Under the pieces are notes generated by a model that was not told where the DNA came from, made no database searches, and saw nothing but the letters and a program-made list of their open reading frames with translations. The position numbers were made by a program, and so were the translations under genes. Positions 53,675-63,031 of a DNA stretch of 63,260 nucleotides are shown in pieces. How positions within the stretch are numbered: position 1 is the stretch's first letter; every line of letters begins with the position of its first letter. This DNA comes from Hyphomicrobiales bacterium (GTDB taxonomy: Bacteria > Pseudomonadota > Alphaproteobacteria > Rhizobiales > Rhizobiaceae). The stretch is from NCBI GenBank assembly GCA_900489925.1, contig UEHQ01000032.1:1-63260 (forward strand), given 5' to 3'.

Positions 53675-53812
53675 CGATGTGCATCCTTGCCGTGTACGGC
53701 TCAGCGAATCGTTGCCGTGCGAAAGCTTACCCAAGGACTTCGTCTGGGCAAAGGATGCCCGAATAGATTCATCTAATAGCGAGTATAAATTGTGTTATTG
53801 GGCGATTATTCC

Positions 53813-55345
53813 TTAGCCGTCTCTTTTGTCTCGATTTATCAAACTGCAACTGATGGTAAAGGCCCGCGACGGGGCGCCTTCGCCAGTCGGACCAGATTCA
53901 CAGAGATTTGAGTCACCCGGCCTCGTTATCAGGAATTCGTGCAATGCTTTCAATTTTGCGAGCAGCTCATCGAAAGTGATGACGAGCACGTCGCGCTGAC
54001 TGCCGCGGTAAATTTCGAATGACCGCCGCAGGACGAGTTCGCTTGGATTGGTACCGGCGATGAGGATGCAGGGTGTCGACCACGCCTGAACGTGGTAGTT
54101 GCCTTCGTCTTCCTTCTTCTGGGCGATACTCTTGATCAGCTTCAGCCGCTGATCAAGCAATTGACTAACGCCACCGGCGAGCTCAACGGACGGGCCATAC
54201 AGAGAAGGCGGGCGGTATGCCTGCTTCGTCAACAGTGGTGTCTCAGTCGTCTTGATCTCGACGATTGCTAGGTTGCCAAACATGCCGGCCTCTAGCAGAT
54301 AGTCGGCATATTTCTCGCCGGTGCGTTCCATACCCATGCCGCCAACAGAGGCCTGCGAGGCGTACATAACCACGGGGAGCCCGAAGAGGATCTTGAGTAC
54401 GAACGGATTCTCAAGAAAATAGGTCTGCCAAAACTCTTCCTTATGCCGCTTGGCCATCTCCTTCGTCATGCTCTCGATCAGCATTTCCAACGAGACAACC
54501 TCGATCTTCTCGCTCAGTTGGAATAGTTCGACCGGATTATTGTGTGCAAGTTCGGCGACCGACCGCATGACGGTGCGAACCGCAGCAGAGGTATTTGAGT
54601 TGCGCGACCGTGGCGTTCCTTTTCTTACCAGTGCCGTACGGATGGTGTCCTGAAGGTCGATGGCCTGCCTCTCATATTCCTCTCCGGCGGACTCGGGCAC
54701 AATGGCCGGCAAGAGGCGGCTCCTAAGATAGCTTCGCTTTTCGTCGTTGGCGAAGGCAATTGCGGCATCGTGCGCCCTGTTAATATTCAACCGCACCTCG
54801 TGGTAGATACTCTCGGGAAGGCGAACCTCTTCACCATCGATCGAAATGTCGCTGTCGTCGCAGATGGTTAGTCCTACTATTCCCGGCACATCATCCAAAG
54901 CGTCGATTATGTAGCGAATCCGAGGGTCTACACCGAAACCCTCGAATGGCCTCCTGTGGAACCCGGTCGGCAGGTCGAAGAACACGCCAAATCCCTCTTG
55001 GACCACCATCGGGTCCTGGTCTTCGAACGAGATCCTTTTGATTGTCCGGTATTTCGCCTTTGTAAAATTGCTCTGATTTGAGCGAAGCCAGGTTGGATAG
55101 GTGGTCAGCACCCGCGTCGATAAATCGTATTCAGCGATGGGCAAAGGCCAGTCGCTCTCGTCGAACTCAACACCGACGGCCTCCCCGCGTTCGAATGCCT
55201 TTACGCCCAAATGATAGCATAGATACTGAGTCTTCCCATCAGGGATGGTCTCAAGAACCAATGCCGACTGGTCTTCGGGATGTGTTCCCGCGTCTGTTCG
55301 GGACGAGTAGTAGGTGTCTTCTGGTTCTTTCGTCGTGTCTGCCAA
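53813..55345 (-). CDS. sduA: Shedu immune nuclease SduA (DUF4263)
   Basis: About 510 residues. The C-terminal part carries the DUF4263 nuclease core: EEFWQTYFLENPFVLKILFG, ADYLLEAGMFGNLAIVEIK with the catalytic Asp and Glu-x-Lys at about residues 350-365, then TETPLLTKQAYRPPSLYGPS and GGVSQLLDQRLKLI. Shedu proteins form tetramers that cut phage DNA near free ends. The long N-terminal region fits sensor domains. The TTG at 55345 (AAGGA upstream) is preferred over ATG 55468, which overlaps the divergent DUF309 gene region. 138 bp separate its stop from the mkoA ATG. Confidence 0.85.
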   Translation of the reverse strand: MADTTKEPEDTYYSSRTDAGTHPEDQSALVLETIPDGKTQYLCYHLGVKAFERGEAVGVEFDESDWPLPIAEYDLSTRVLTTYPTWLRSNQSNFTKAKYRTIKRISFEDQDPMVVQEGFGVFFDLPTGFHRRPFEGFGVDPRIRYIIDALDDVPGIVGLTICDDSDISIDGEEVRLPESIYHEVRLNINRAHDAAIAFANDEKRSYLRSRLLPAIVPESAGEEYERQAIDLQDTIRTALVRKGTPRSRNSNTSAAVRTVMRSVAELAHNNPVELFQLSEKIEVVSLEMLIESMTKEMAKRHKEEFWQTYFLENPFVLKILFGLPVVMYASQASVGGMGMERTGEKYADYLLEAGMFGNLAIVEIKTTETPLLTKQAYRPPSLYGPSVELAGGVSQLLDQRLKLIKSIAQKKEDEGNYHVQAWSTPCILIAGTNPSELVLRRSFEIYRGSQRDVLVITFDELLAKLKALHEFLITRPGDSNLCESGPTGEGAPSRAFTISCSLINRDKRDG

Positions 55346-55505
55346 AATGTTGCCGGTCCTTTTTTCACCAGTATATATGGGCAGCCAGGTAAGAAAACAG
55401 ACAATCCCGGGTAGCTCCGAAGCCCGATAATATGAGGATGGCTTGTCCGTCGGGCGGGCAAGGAGCATGCTGATTTCGAAGCTTCACAATAAGGATTCTG
55501 GGGCG

Positions 55506-56006
55506 ATGGGACGTCCTCGGTTACTTCCGGATAGATCATTCCCCCGCTACGCCTACCTGCCGGGCAAGGGTCCACATCCAGTCCGTGATCCTGGAGGACA
55601 CAGCTACGGTGTTCAGCTCGTCTTGGTAAGTGCGTCTCTCGACTCTGAGGAATTCGCGTGGGGCCAGGACCTCTTCAATCACGGGTACTATTTGGAAGCC
55701 CACGAGGCGTGGGAAGGACTCTGGCAGATTGCAAATAGAGGAAGCCCATTGCGGGCTTTCCTCAAGGGGTTGATCTTGCTATCCGCAACAGGGGTAAAGA
55801 TCCGAGAAGGCAAACGGGCGCCGGCGATGCGTCATGCTAGGCGAGCCGGCGCATTGTTGCGAGATCTCACAACGGCGCCGCATGACCACTTATCGTACGC
55901 GCTAGGTATGTCGCCTGGATTGCTCGCTGATCTCGCTGAAGCGACAGTTGAGGTCATGCCGTCATTGCTCATCACGGTGCCGGTGTTGATTTGCGCTGAG
56001 AGCTGA
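55506..56006 (+). pseudogene. DUF309-family gene split by the IS21 element
   Basis: The start GRPRLLPDRSFPRYAYLPGK and HSYG are typical of DUF309 proteins, as is YYLEAHEAWEGLWQIA with the conserved His and Glu. The frame runs normally to 55983, then enters the insertion sequence and ends with the foreign residues VLICAES-like tail at 56006. The lost 3' end is intact at 58482-58525 on the other side of the element and reads GQPEPVFHFVLGEP then stop, restoring a 173-residue protein. The family function is unknown. Confidence 0.85.
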
Positions 56007-56037
56007 CCCGGGATTTGCACCGAGAAGTGACCCGCCT

Positions 56038-56850
56038 TTAGGTATTGTTCGTGTCGGTGGTGGTGGTCAAGATCCTACGTTTCTCCTTTGGCGATTTTGG
56101 TTCATGCGCTGAGCTGTTCTTGAAGCGGAAGCTGTCGTTTCCGGTTTCAAGGATGTGGCAATGATGAGTAAGCCGGTCGAGCAGCGCGGTGGTCATCTTG
56201 GCGTCGCCGAAGACGCTCGCCCATTCGCTGAAGCTTAGGTTGGTGGTGATGATGACGCTGGTCCGTTCGTAGAGCTTGCTCAACAGATGGAAGAGCAGCG
56301 CACCGCCTGAAGCGCTGAACGGCAGGTATCCGAGCTCGTCGAGAATGACGAGGTCGGAATGAACGAGACGGTTGGCAATTTGGCCAGACCTTCCTTGGGC
56401 TTTCTCTTGCTCCAGCGCGTTGACCAGCTCGACAGTCGAGAAGAACCGGACGCGCTTGTGGTGATGTTCGATGGCCTGGACGCCGATTGCAGTCGCGACA
56501 TGCGTTTTGCCCGTGCCGGGACCACCGACCAGAACGATATTATTGGCGTCGTCGAGGAAATCGCAGCGATGAAGCTGCTGCACGAGCGCCTCGTTGATCT
56601 CGCTGCTGGCGAAGTCGAAGCCGTTCAGATCACGGTAAGCCGGAAAGCGTGCGGTTTTGAGCTGATAGGCTGTTGATCGAACCTCTCGTTCCGCGGTTTC
56701 CGCCTTGAGAAGCTGCGACAGGATCGGAATGGCAGCCTCGAACGCCGGCGATCCCTGCTCGGTCAAATCACCGACGGCATGGGCCATGCCATGCATCTTC
56801 AGTTGCCGCAGCATGATAACGATAGCACCGCTTGCCGGGTTATGACGCAT
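56038..56850 (-). CDS. istB: IS21 transposition helper ATPase IstB
   Basis: 270 residues of the IstB/DnaC-like AAA+ family. Walker A VGGPGTGKTHVATAIG (about 108-123), Walker B LVILDELGYLPFS, sensor region VIITTNLSFSEWASVFGD. It assembles on target DNA and stimulates the IstA transposase. Overlaps the end of istA by 11 bp, the standard IS21 arrangement. Confidence 0.95.
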   Translation of the reverse strand: MRHNPASGAIVIMLRQLKMHGMAHAVGDLTEQGSPAFEAAIPILSQLLKAETAEREVRSTAYQLKTARFPAYRDLNGFDFASSEINEALVQQLHRCDFLDDANNIVLVGGPGTGKTHVATAIGVQAIEHHHKRVRFFSTVELVNALEQEKAQGRSGQIANRLVHSDLVILDELGYLPFSASGGALLFHLLSKLYERTSVIITTNLSFSEWASVFGDAKMTTALLDRLTHHCHILETGNDSFRFKNSSAHEPKSPKEKRRILTTTTDTNNT

Positions 56851-58374
56851 GGCGAGCCTCCGTCCTTCTCAAGGTATCGTATCGTTCGACATTGGCCTTG
56901 GGCTCATTGGTGAGCGTCAGCGCCTGAGGTGCGTCGAGGGTAGGCGGCGTGGAGGATTTGCCGTCGACGAGGCGATGCAGCAGGTTCAGCACATGCGTTT
57001 TGGTGGGAACGCCGGACTTCAGCGCCATGTCGACGGCCGAGAGCACTGCCTGTTCGTCGTGTTGAAGCACAAGTGCCAGGATATCGACCATCTCGCGATC
57101 GCCGCCCGGCTTCTTGAGCAGATATTGCTGCAGGGTCCGAAATGCCTCCGGCAGCTCGGCAAACGGAGCGCCATTGCGAAGAGCACCAGGTTTGCGCTGC
57201 ACGACCGCCAGATAATGCCGCCAGTCGTAAATGGTCTGCCCCGGTCGGTCATGAGAACGATCGATGACGCGGCGGTGTTCGCAGACGATCTGGCCTTCTG
57301 CGGCAACTACAACACGATCCGGGTAGACACGCACGCTTACAGGGCGATTGGCAAACGATGCCGGAACGCTGTAGCGATTGCGCTCCAGATGCACGAGGCA
57401 AGTCGGCGTGACACGCTTCGTATATTCGACAAAGCCATCGAATGGCCTGGAAACGGGCATGAGAGCTGATGCTTCTTCAGCCCAAGCGTCAGCAATGGTA
57501 CCGCGCATCTGACCATGTGGCGTCCTGGCCCAGAACTCCTTGCAACGCTGCTCAAGCCAGTCGTTCAGAGCGTCCAGGGATGGGAACCGTGGAACCGGTT
57601 GAAAGAAACGATGGCGCGCATCCTGCACGTTCTTCTCGACCTGTCCCTTCTCCCAGCCGGATGCAGGATTGCAGAACTCGGGCTCGAACACATAATGACT
57701 AGCCATCGCCATGAAGCGGACGTTGACGTCGCGCTCCTTGCCACGGCCGACCTTGTCGATTGCAGTCTTCATGTTGTCGTAGATGCCACGACCAGGAATC
57801 CCGCCGAAGACGCGGAACGCGTGATTATGGGCATCGAACAGCATCTCATGCGTCTGCAGGAGATAGGCTCGGACGATGAAGGCCCTGGAGTACTCAGCTT
57901 CGTATGCGCCACCTGCAGCTTGGTGCGTTCGTTGCCGATAATCGCCCAGTCCTCCGACCAGTCAAACTGGAACGCCTCACCCGGCTCGAACGCCAAGGGC
58001 ACAAACGTGCCGCGCCCCGTTGTCTGCAGTTCTCTCTGCCGGTCCGCTTTCCATTCTCGAGCAAAGGCTGCAACGCGGCAATAGGAGCCGTCATAGCCAA
58101 GGCTCACCAGATCAGAATGTAATTGCTTCATTGTCCGCTTCTGCTTGCGGCCTTTCTTGAATTCCGTCTTCAGCCAGGCCGATAACCGATCCGAAAAAGG
58201 ATCAAGCTTGCTCGGCCGATCCGGAACGTTGAACTTCGGCTCCACGCCGCCGGCACGCAGATATTTGCGGATGGTATTCCGGGATAGGCCAGTCCGTCGG
58301 CATATCTCCCGGATCGATAGATGATCCCGAAAATGCCAGCGTCGGATTACGCTCAGTAACGCCACGTCGATCAC
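56840..58374 (-). pseudogene. istA: IS21 transposase istA, frameshifted
   Basis: The N-terminal part (from GTG 58374; HTH SIREICRRTGLSRNTIRKYLR and the first catalytic Asp in FQFDWSEDW) and the C-terminal part (second Asp in MLFDAHNHAFRVFGG, catalytic Glu in NPASGWEKGQVEKN) lie in different frames. The break is at about 57893, where AAGCTGAGTACTCC should read AAGCTGAGCTACTCC: one C is missing. The two catalytic aspartates end up in separate products, so the element is probably not autonomous. Confidence 0.88.
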
Positions 58375-58525
58375 TCCAGAGCCCCCGCTGAAACCACAGG
58401 GGATGATTGAAACATGGGTCAATTCTCAGTGATATTTTCCTCTAATCCCGGGTCAGCTCTCAGTGCAAATCAACATGCCGGGACAGCCTGAACCGGTCTT
58501 CCACTTCGTTCTGGGAGAACCATAG

Positions 58526-58964
58526 ATATTTGCGGATTACTCAAACGGGATTTTTGGCGCGCAATGTAAGCCACGCCCGGCTCTAGTCGCTCTGCGACCG
58601 GACCCCGCAAACGGTCTCCGCCCAGCCGGGTGATGATCCTCTCGCTGCAGACCGCATTGCCGTGTGCCTGACATCAGCGACGGGTGGTCGCCGGAACGTC
58701 GCATGGTGCGCTGTGTCGGCAACATGAAGGAATGGGCAATATCCTCCTTCTGACGCCTTCTATAAGGAGGGCACCGCGCACGTCTGGCAGTCATTGATGG
58801 TGTCATCGCGGAGTTCGTCGCCGAGAAGACCGATGAGGGGTTTTCGATGGGTGAAACGACCAGCTTTACGCACTCGAGCTGCCAATCCTGTTCGGAATCG
58901 TGCCGATGGCGGGCGGATCCGGGTTTCGTATGATGCTCAGATCGTTGAGCGTGCTGGCTGACCT
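58526..58964. other. 439-bp stretch without a supported gene
   Basis: Starts right after the displaced DUF309 end. Weak coding-like scraps are visible: a minus-strand run ITRLGGDRLRGPVAERLEPG, and a plus-strand run AVIDGVIAEFVAEKTDEGF. Neither has a start or a known domain, so this may be decayed coding DNA. Confidence 0.35.
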
Positions 58965-59687
58965 TCAATGATCAGGTCTACCGCGGGACGACAGATAGTA
59001 GTCTGGGCACACCCGAGACCATGAAAAGAATGGATCCGGCTCTCCAGCGACGACCTGATTGAAGAATCCGGAATATATTACCCCAGCCTTGTTCTTTGGA
59101 AGTAGCGCCGGGAGACCAAGCGATGATCTGACGTTGTCTTCCTCATATACGAGAAGCGCTTCGACAAAGGGCGTGAACCAGTCCCTCTCGGTCTTGTCGC
59201 CGCTTTCTAGCCGAACCATGTTCAGCCCGTTGGCAAAGTACAGGGCCTTGGCACACTCGCCGTTCGCGAACCCGACGAGGTCGTCATCACTGATTTTTGG
59301 ATCATCCCAGAGTAGCCGGCCTAGGTCATCGTTCTTTGCAGCTACGGCTCGGACCTGTCTGTGCAGCTCGCCCGATATGAAGGGGTTTTCCCGGTAGAAG
59401 GCGGCTGCTTTTTCTTCCTCTGTCAGGCAGAGAACCTGGAACCGAGCATAGTGCGCGACCCATTCCGATAGAAGTTTGCGGAGATCAAGGAATCCGTTGG
59501 GAGATTGCCTTGTGGTCGCCACCTCGCCGTAAAAGCGCGAGATCAGCCGATCCTTCTGTTCCTGAGGCAATCCGGACAGCATTGTGCCGCCACCGAAGAA
59601 CTTCTGCGTATGTTGGGCGAGCGCTTGTGCAAGGATAGATCCTTCCCACTTCCGACGATCATTCCATTTCTTGATGAAACCCAGCAT
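58965..59687 (-). CDS. Hypothetical protein
   Basis: 240 residues, mainly helical and charged (MLGFIKKWNDRRKWEGSILA at the start, FANGECAKALYFANGLNMVR in the second half). No transmembrane segment or catalytic motif is visible. The ATG at 59687 is preferred; the frame remains open much further upstream but there lies across the divergent gene. The function is unknown. Confidence 0.7.
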   Translation of the reverse strand: MLGFIKKWNDRRKWEGSILAQALAQHTQKFFGGGTMLSGLPQEQKDRLISRFYGEVATTRQSPNGFLDLRKLLSEWVAHYARFQVLCLTEEEKAAAFYRENPFISGELHRQVRAVAAKNDDLGRLLWDDPKISDDDLVGFANGECAKALYFANGLNMVRLESGDKTERDWFTPFVEALLVYEEDNVRSSLGLPALLPKNKAGVIYSGFFNQVVAGEPDPFFSWSRVCPDYYLSSRGRPDH

Positions 59688-59798
59688 CGTCACCCCCTCG
59701 GATCGGTGGGATGCTATCTGTGGTCGAAATGTTGGGCAAGCCGATTCAGCCGGCGTGTCGGGCGTAGCGATGGTAGATAGCAGAGACGGAGGAATCGG

Positions 59799-60533
59799 AT
59801 GATCGGCAAGAAACAAGGCCCCGCGCCGGGCGGCTGGGGTAACGACAGTCTGACGGCATATCTGGAGCACTTTAGGAACAACCAGTTCGCCACGTTTGTC
59901 GGCAGACCTGCAGAAATCGCCGACCTGATTGCAATCGACGGGATGTTCAAGCGGCTGCTCGAAGGCGCGGTTAACCCGAAGCCCTTTGTGCCGATGAGCT
60001 TCCTCCTGCGTGCCCATTCGGCGTATCGCTCGGCTGCCGGCGCGGTGATGGCCGGGCAGCTCTACGAAGCCCAAGCGCTGATGCGTCTCTGCCTGGAGCA
60101 TGCGGCCTATGGTCATTACATCGGCGGAGACATGGAACTGTGGAAGCGCTGGATGGGACGTAACGACAGCGACAAGAACAAGGATGCTGTCCGCAAGGAG
60201 TTCTCGGCCGGCAAGGTGAAGAGGAAGTTGCAGTCGGCCAATGCCAAGATCGGGACGGCTTACGAGGCTCTATATGAGCGGCTGATCGATTTTGGGGCTC
60301 ACCCAAACGAACAGGGTTTCTCGATGTCGTCGGCGATCCGTCGCCAGCCGAACGGCGATATCCATTTGGACACGATCTACCTGCAGGACGACGGCATGCC
60401 GCTGAACCTCGCGCTGAAGACTGCAGCGCAGGTCGGCATCTGCGCCCTCCGGATCGGGCAGATTCTGTATCCGCAGCGCTTCATGGATCTTGGTCTTGAT
60501 ATCGAGCTGGAACCGATCCGAAAGCGGTACTAG
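59799..60533 (+). CDS. Hypothetical helical protein
   Basis: 244 residues, alpha-helical, with AYRSAAGAVMAGQLYEAQAL, MRLCLEHAAYGHYI and RLIDFGAHPNEQGF. The ordered Arg/Glu helix and the His-Pro-Asn segment faintly recall DUF5677/HEPN-like proteins, but I cannot confirm this. It is divergent from the preceding gene across 111 bp and overlaps the next gene's stop by 4 bp (convergent). Confidence 0.7.
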   Translation: MIGKKQGPAPGGWGNDSLTAYLEHFRNNQFATFVGRPAEIADLIAIDGMFKRLLEGAVNPKPFVPMSFLLRAHSAYRSAAGAVMAGQLYEAQALMRLCLEHAAYGHYIGGDMELWKRWMGRNDSDKNKDAVRKEFSAGKVKRKLQSANAKIGTAYEALYERLIDFGAHPNEQGFSMSSAIRRQPNGDIHLDTIYLQDDGMPLNLALKTAAQVGICALRIGQILYPQRFMDLGLDIELEPIRKRY

Positions 60534-60802
60534 CCGACAGGGCGATCTTTGCTGATGCCATAGCGGTTGCCAATGAAGGCACCGATCAGCATCAAGATAA
60601 GCGCAGCAGGAACACCTTTCGCTCCGCCCATGGCCGCGATGCCCACACCGCCGATCATGAGGCCCAGGACGCAGCCGATTGCTGCACCGATTATCGACCA
60701 CTTTGTCTCGGCAGGTCGAGCTTTGGCTGCTGCAGCTACATGCTGTGTAGCAGATGACAATTTCTCTTTCACGGGATCACCTAAATCGAGGAATGGAATC
60801 AT
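60530..60802 (-). CDS. Small glycine-zipper membrane protein
   Basis: 90 residues. Two hydrophobic helices are rich in Gly and Ala (WSIIGAAIGCVLGLMIGGVG, then VPAALILMLIGAFIGN), preceded by a short charged helix. It is likely an inner-membrane protein of unknown role. Confidence 0.65.
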   Translation of the reverse strand: MIPFLDLGDPVKEKLSSATQHVAAAAKARPAETKWSIIGAAIGCVLGLMIGGVGIAAMGGAKGVPAALILMLIGAFIGNRYGISKDRPVG

Positions 60803-61149
60803 CCTGAACTCGTGATCTGGACAGACGCATGCCTGCTCTCTATAAAGAGTGCAGCACCGCGCAGGGTTTCGATATCCCGCGCGGAGCGTCCTTAGACCCT
60901 TTTGGACAGGGAACAGGCGGGGCCGCTCCTAGGAGCGGATCAGACTCTTCTGTTGCTGTTGTGCCAAAACATGATTGCTCCTTTCTTCTAGGGTTCAGGG
61001 TCTCCGGGACTGACGACGACAGATTTGCAGTCAGGACGTCGCCATTCCCATCTCTTTAAGGGCTTCCCTCTCGGGAGGCCCTTTTGCTTTCAGCACCGAA
61101 CTCGTCAGTGCCGATCTCTTGTACCAGCGATAGGTTAATTTGGATTAAC
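60803..61149 (+). other. 347-bp stretch with palindrome and terminator; possible small RNA
   Basis: Contains the perfect 16-bp palindrome CCGCTCCTAGGAGCGG (60923-60938) and, further on, a strong plus-strand terminator (61058-61083). A 76-codon frame at 60829-61059 lacks a ribosome site and any domain, and its stop overlaps the terminator stem. A non-coding transcript ending at the terminator is the better guess. Confidence 0.35.
61058..61083 (+). terminator. Rho-independent terminator
   Basis: AAGGGCTTCCC (61058-61068) pairs with GGGAGGCCCTT (61073-61083, one G-U) around the TCTC loop; TTGCTTT follows. There is no clear coding gene directly upstream on this strand. Confidence 0.7.
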
Positions 61150-61824
61150 CTATTCGAAGATGTTCGTTGTGCCTCCGGATCCAGAGACGGGGTCATCGCC
61201 AAGCAAATCGTCGATATCTGTGATGCTGGGCAAGTGTCCTACCGTCTTCACGATTGCCGACTGATCCTGTCCCCTGACGTTCAACGCCGCCTCTGCTGTT
61301 GCCCGACCTGTCAGCGTCACCTTAAACCTGCCCCGTTCGTTGTCGATCCGCTCAACCAGACCGCTATCAACGTAGGTCTTGATCTGGCTTCGCATCGTCG
61401 GTTTGGCGACATCGAAGTTGAGGATCTCGGACATAGTCACCATGTCGTCGTAGCTGAAGGAATCGTGCTCCGCCATGGACAGGATTAGCTTGGCCCATGC
61501 TTCCGAGAGGCTCTTCTTCTTCGTCGATGGCGCGAAAGTATCCACAGCAAAAGACATCAGTCCCCTGGCCATCTTCGAGGTCAGCGCTGTCCGGGCGAGA
61601 ATGTTGCCCTCGATCGCGGCCATCAGCGCCGTGTATTGGTTTTCGCCGAACACCATCAACGCCGCGTCCTCGTAGGCGCTGATCTGAATTGCCAATTCCT
61701 TCATCCGCTCGTTGAGCTTGCTTACCTCCGCGCCCACATGCGCCCGCTCATTCCTCAGAACTCGAATCTTTTCGAGGAGGTCAGTGCTGGGTCCGGGGCG
61801 CCTTGTTTCGGTCTCATCTGCCAT
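61150..61824 (-). CDS. Hypothetical coiled-coil protein with winged-helix-like C-terminus
   Basis: 224 residues. Residues 15-55 are a likely coiled coil (LLEKIRVLRNERAHVGAEVS, then KLNERMKELAIQIS). The region DDMVTMSEILNFDVAKPTMR followed by IKTYVDSGLVERIDNERGRF looks like a winged helix of the MarR/ArsR kind. It may be a DNA-binding protein; its role is unknown. Confidence 0.7.
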   Translation of the reverse strand: MADETETRRPGPSTDLLEKIRVLRNERAHVGAEVSKLNERMKELAIQISAYEDAALMVFGENQYTALMAAIEGNILARTALTSKMARGLMSFAVDTFAPSTKKKSLSEAWAKLILSMAEHDSFSYDDMVTMSEILNFDVAKPTMRSQIKTYVDSGLVERIDNERGRFKVTLTGRATAEAALNVRGQDQSAIVKTVGHLPSITDIDDLLGDDPVSGSGGTTNIFE

Positions 61825-62324
61825 GTTTCGGAGATAGCAGCCTGGACCACGATTGGCAATCCCAGATTCCTTGTTGACACAACGAACTTCGTGCCCTTTT
61901 ACAGGAAATTAACTAAACGCGGGATTCAAAGAGGTCGGAGGCAGTTTTGAGTCAGACACTAGATATCGTAGAAATCATAATGACGGCGTTGTCAATTTGA
62001 GATTCAATCGATATCTAGTGGGCTCGAAAAATCCAATCGCGATTTGAAAATCTAACTCGCGTTGAAGATTTCCAACGAAGTTTATGCAACGCGCGTAGAT
62101 TCAATGGGAATTAATCCAACGCAAATTAAAATGAAGCGGTAATTGGCCGCGCAATTTCTGACGCGATAATTCCGCGACATCGAAATTTTAATCGACGAAT
62201 AGAAGCGCGTGAAATTCCGTGACGAATGCAGTGGTAAAAATGTCCGCAGGAATCCTGCCGACGTTTGCGCCAGTCGACGGCAGCGCACACCATCTTCGTA
62301 GGCGCCAGTTACGAGGAGGATGCG
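61825..62324. other. 500-bp AT-rich non-coding region with 12-bp inverted repeat
   Basis: Noticeably richer in A and T than its surroundings between about 61900 and 62250. CACTAGATATCG (61957-61968) and CGATATCTAGTG (62009-62020) are perfect inverted copies 40 bp apart. Further right, GCG-containing words (AACGCG, CGCGTT, GACGCG, GCGCGT) alternate with AATT runs. It could be a regulatory, attachment or origin-like site; a protein-coding reading is not supported. Confidence 0.45.
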
Positions 62325-62951
62325 ATGCCGGTAATTTTGGAACTGGAAGAATACGAGGCTGATCTCGTTGTAGAGGCTCTCGTGGAAATGCGTATCCGGC
62401 TGATGAAGGACTGGGAAGGTCGCTATAGATCGCCGGACGATAACGACAGTCGTTACGGGGTCGACATTGAGAAGGTGGGAGACCCCGCCATGATCGACGC
62501 TAACATCGATACGGTCTATGCCCTTCGAGAGCGGCTGAAGGATGGGATCATGGTTCAAAGGATGTGTCAGGAACATGCCCTACACCCAGAGAAGAACGTG
62601 AGTGTCGCTTGGCATCACGAACGCGGATGGCTGCTGACAGCGGACTTTGAGGAAAAGCCAATCGAGGAGGCGGGTGATCAGGATCAGATCGCGCCCGGCA
62701 CGTGGACGACACTGCCTGACGGATTCGAGGTCACATTCGAAGATACCGATGCCTGGCCTTATGGGGTGACGGATTCGGAAGAGAAGCTCGTCATTGCCGG
62801 AGCCGACACTCAGAAGGACGGCGCCAAAGTCTGTGTGGTCGAGATCAACATCGATGGCGTGACCAGGGCGATCTACAGCACAGAGCGCGACCTCAGGAAC
62901 CTAGAGGAATCCCTGGACGCACTGCACGAAGCCCGTCGCGCCTATCTCTGA
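62325..62951 (+). CDS. Hypothetical protein
   Basis: 208 residues, acidic, soluble. It starts MPVILELEEYEADLVVEALV after a perfect GAGGAGG ribosome site; later parts are EKNVSVAWHHERGWLLTADF and KVCVVEINIDGVTRAIYSTE. No family recognised and no catalytic motif visible. Confidence 0.72.
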   Translation: MPVILELEEYEADLVVEALVEMRIRLMKDWEGRYRSPDDNDSRYGVDIEKVGDPAMIDANIDTVYALRERLKDGIMVQRMCQEHALHPEKNVSVAWHHERGWLLTADFEEKPIEEAGDQDQIAPGTWTTLPDGFEVTFEDTDAWPYGVTDSEEKLVIAGADTQKDGAKVCVVEINIDGVTRAIYSTERDLRNLEESLDALHEARRAYL

Positions 62952-62981
62952 CCGCTTCGTCCATATCTACCCACGACCCCC

Positions 62982-63012
62982 ATCCGCCGTCAGCACACCG
63001 CTGGCGGCGGAT
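62982..63012. terminator. Bidirectional terminator hairpin
   Basis: ATCCGCCGTCAGC (62982-62994) pairs with GCTGGCGGCGGAT (63000-63012, one G-U) around ACACC; TTGCTTT follows on the plus strand. It lies between two convergent genes. Confidence 0.75.
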
Positions 63013-63031
63013 TTGCTTTGCGCGCCGCCGC

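Larger units (their letters stand above)
55984..58475 (-). mobile_element. IS21-family insertion sequence, 2492 bp
   Basis: Terminal inverted repeats of 30 bp begin TGTTGATTTGC at 55984 and are mirrored at 58446-58475 with one mismatch. Additional internal repeats (around 56017-56033 and 58430-58440, GA-TGACCC type) match the multiple transposase sites of IS21 elements. The target duplication TGCCGG is at 55978-55983 and 58476-58481. It carries istB and a frameshifted istA. The insertion disrupts a DUF309 gene. Confidence 0.93.

Noticed and set aside
58537..58968. 143-codon minus-strand frame
   Set aside because: Low-complexity Arg/His/Ser-rich translation, no ribosome site and no domain; treated as non-coding or decayed DNA.
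59688..60116. N-terminal extension of the hypothetical gene ending at 58965
   Set aside because: The extension overlaps the start of the divergent gene at 59799 and is not protein-like; the ATG at 59687 fits better.
60829..61059. 76-codon frame
   Set aside because: No ribosome site, no family, and its stop codon lies within the terminator stem.
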